Shown: positions 62,948 to 64,000 of the stretch, piece by piece | Position numbering within the stretch: position 1 is the first letter of the stretch | How the letters are laid out: the number at the start of each line of letters is the position of its first letter | Assembly (NCBI RefSeq): GCF_031456495.1 | Contig: NZ_JAVDUW010000003.1 | Coordinates: forward strand, 1 to 64,000 | Length of the DNA stretch: 64,000 nucleotides | From: Pedococcus sp031456495 | Lineage (GTDB): Bacteria; Actinomycetota; Actinomycetes; Actinomycetales; Dermatophilaceae | Reading direction: 5' to 3' | Program-made: the position numbers and the translations under genes | The notes under the pieces: generated by a model | What the model was told of the DNA's origin: nothing | Seen by the model: only the letters and a program-made list of their open reading frames with translations | Database searches by the model: none

Positions 62948-64000
62948 TCAGGGACGCTGCGGCGGCTTCCGGTTGGCGGTCTCGAGCCCGGGACGGGTCT
63001 CCTGCTCCTGCGGAGCGGCCTCGATCGCCTCGTGGCCGTGGCCGTCGTGGTGGGCGGCGGCGAGCTCGGCCGGGGTGACCGGGTCGATGCGGTCGGTGAA
63101 GTAGAACCGCGACAGGGCCGCGCGGGCCTTGTCCTTGCGCGCGGTGGGGGAGGCCACCCCGTGCTCGTCGGTCGCGGCCTCGAGCTGCAGGACCTCGTGC
63201 GCGTCGTGCTGGACGAGGTTCCAGCGCGTGAACGCGTCGAGCGGCTCGTGCTGCTCGAAGAACTGCCCGTCCGCGGTGCGGATGATGCGGCCCGTCTCGC
63301 GGCCGTGCAGGACCAGGTCGCGGTCGCGGCGCTGCAGCGACAGGCAGATCCGCTTGGTCACCCAGAACACGATGACCGGCGCGATGAAGAACGACGCCCG
63401 CAGGATGTGGGTGATGTCGTTGATCGACAGGTGCAGCTTGATCGCCATGATGTCGTTACCGGCGGCGAACATGAGCACGCCGTACATCGTCATCGCGGCC
63501 ATGCCGAGGGCAGTGCGCGTCGGGTTGTTGCGCGGGCGGTCGAGCAGGTGGTGCTCGCGCTTGTCACCGGTGACCCAGGACTCCAGGAACGGGTAGGCGG
63601 CCATGAGCCCGTACATCACGGGGATGAGCAGGATGGCGCCGATCATGACGTTGAAGCTGAAGGTGAACCCGAACGCGGTGAACTCGAGCCAGCCGGGCAA
63701 CAGTCGCAGGGCACCGTCGGCGAAGCCCATGTACCAGTCCGGCTGGGACCCGGCCGTCACCGGCGAGGGGTCGTACGGCCCGTACGCCCAGATCGGGTTG
63801 ATCGTCACCACCGCCGAGATGAGGGCGACGACACCGAAGACGATGAAGAAGAAGCCACCGGCCTTCGCGGCGTACACCGGCATGACGGGGTAGCCCACGA
63901 CGTTGTCGTTGGTCCGGCCCGGGCCGGGGTACTGGGTGTGCTTGTGCACGAACACGAGCCCGATGTGGGCGGTGAACAGGCCGACGAGGATCGCCGGCAG
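62948..64000 (-). CDS. qcrB: cytochrome bc1 complex cytochrome b subunit, C-terminal part (cut by window edge)
   Basis: The frame is open to the right edge; 350 codons of the C-terminal part are visible. It contains the quinol-oxidation-site region with PDWY and several transmembrane segments, then the long cytoplasmic C-terminal extension typical of actinobacterial QcrB (FTRWNLVQHDAHEVLQLEAATDEHG and a His/Glu-rich tail). With CtaC/D/F it forms the bc1-aa3 supercomplex. qcrA and qcrC are expected to the right. Confidence 0.95.
   Translation of the reverse strand: MPAILVGLFTAHIGLVFVHKHTQYPGPGRTNDNVVGYPVMPVYAAKAGGFFFIVFGVVALISAVVTINPIWAYGPYDPSPVTAGSQPDWYMGFADGALRLLPGWLEFTAFGFTFSFNVMIGAILLIPVMYGLMAAYPFLESWVTGDKREHHLLDRPRNNPTRTALGMAAMTMYGVLMFAAGNDIMAIKLHLSINDITHILRASFFIAPVIVFWVTKRICLSLQRRDRDLVLHGRETGRIIRTADGQFFEQHEPLDAFTRWNLVQHDAHEVLQLEAATDEHGVASPTARKDKARAALSRFYFTDRIDPVTPAELAAAHHDGHGHEAIEAAPQEQETRPGLETANRKPPQRP

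Overview
The window is about 72-73% G+C (estimated by eye). Its genes favour G/C third positions, use many GTG and some TTG starts, and often have a TAnnnT -10 hexamer ending 6-7 nt before the start codon. This and the gene content (mycothiol-type lineage, CtaF-type oxidase subunit IV, DUF4191, DUF3043, DUF5302) point to a high-GC actinobacterium, probably Micrococcales and perhaps Intrasporangiaceae; the family is an inference. Part of the gene order (glnA, RDD protein, DUF4191, lipA, lipB, TIGR01777 epimerase, sucB/dlaT, pepA, gcvT, glxK, erpA-like, adoK, ctaC, ctaF, qcrB) resembles the M. tuberculosis Rv2220-Rv2193 neighbourhood from memory. It is therefore core chromosome with lineage-specific insertions. 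I see no transposase, prophage, tRNA or CRISPR.

Layout. 1-91: 3' end of a 5S rRNA and its terminator. 259-12354: dnaE, oligopeptidase B, a PAS/GAF/PP2C phosphatase fused to an anti-sigma-like ATPase, a MASE1 histidine kinase and an SDR. 12526-16094: glnA (TTG start), an RDD membrane protein, and a DUF4097-PadR operon with a doubled operator. 16284-22155: a cellobiose/cello-oligosaccharide operon (cebE-cebF-cebG-bglC-cebR) behind two CebR-type boxes, with no ATPase of its own (probably a shared MsiK). 22189-25291: lipoate synthesis (lipA, lipB, DUF4191). 25323-32214: an S51-like peptidase, a Ser/Thr kinase, an epimerase, and the lpdA-sucB pair whose lipoyl domains LipA/LipB would modify. 32418-45127: small conserved proteins, pepA, gcvT, OsmC, a luciferase-like oxidoreductase, an orphan ECF-type double ATPase, a dipeptidase coupled to a second GH1 glycosidase, and a thiol transferase coupled to a saccharopine-dehydrogenase-like reductase. 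45178-55148: nadA, an esterase, a DEAD-box helicase, glycerate kinase, an A-type Fe-S carrier, a second PadR module, a flavodoxin-like reductase, adenosine kinase and aat. 55141-59799: a TusA-like protein and a cysteine-desulfurase-like protein divergent from ctaC-ctaD-ctaF. 59912-64000: a probable c-di-AMP riboswitch ahead of an L,D-transpeptidase and a phosphoesterase, a small zincin, and the C-terminal part of qcrB.

The signals I rate highest are: (1) the octamer CGGCATAC, present about 40 times on both strands against about 2 expected from base composition, in coding and non-coding DNA, in both arms of a terminator and overlapping three promoters; (2) a NifS-like protein with no lysine at all, so no PLP-binding lysine, yet keeping the active-site cysteine loop and translationally coupled to a TusA-like sulfur carrier beside the cytochrome oxidase operon; (3) the c-di-AMP riboswitch; and (4) the CebR and PadR operators. 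About eighteen genes look leaderless.
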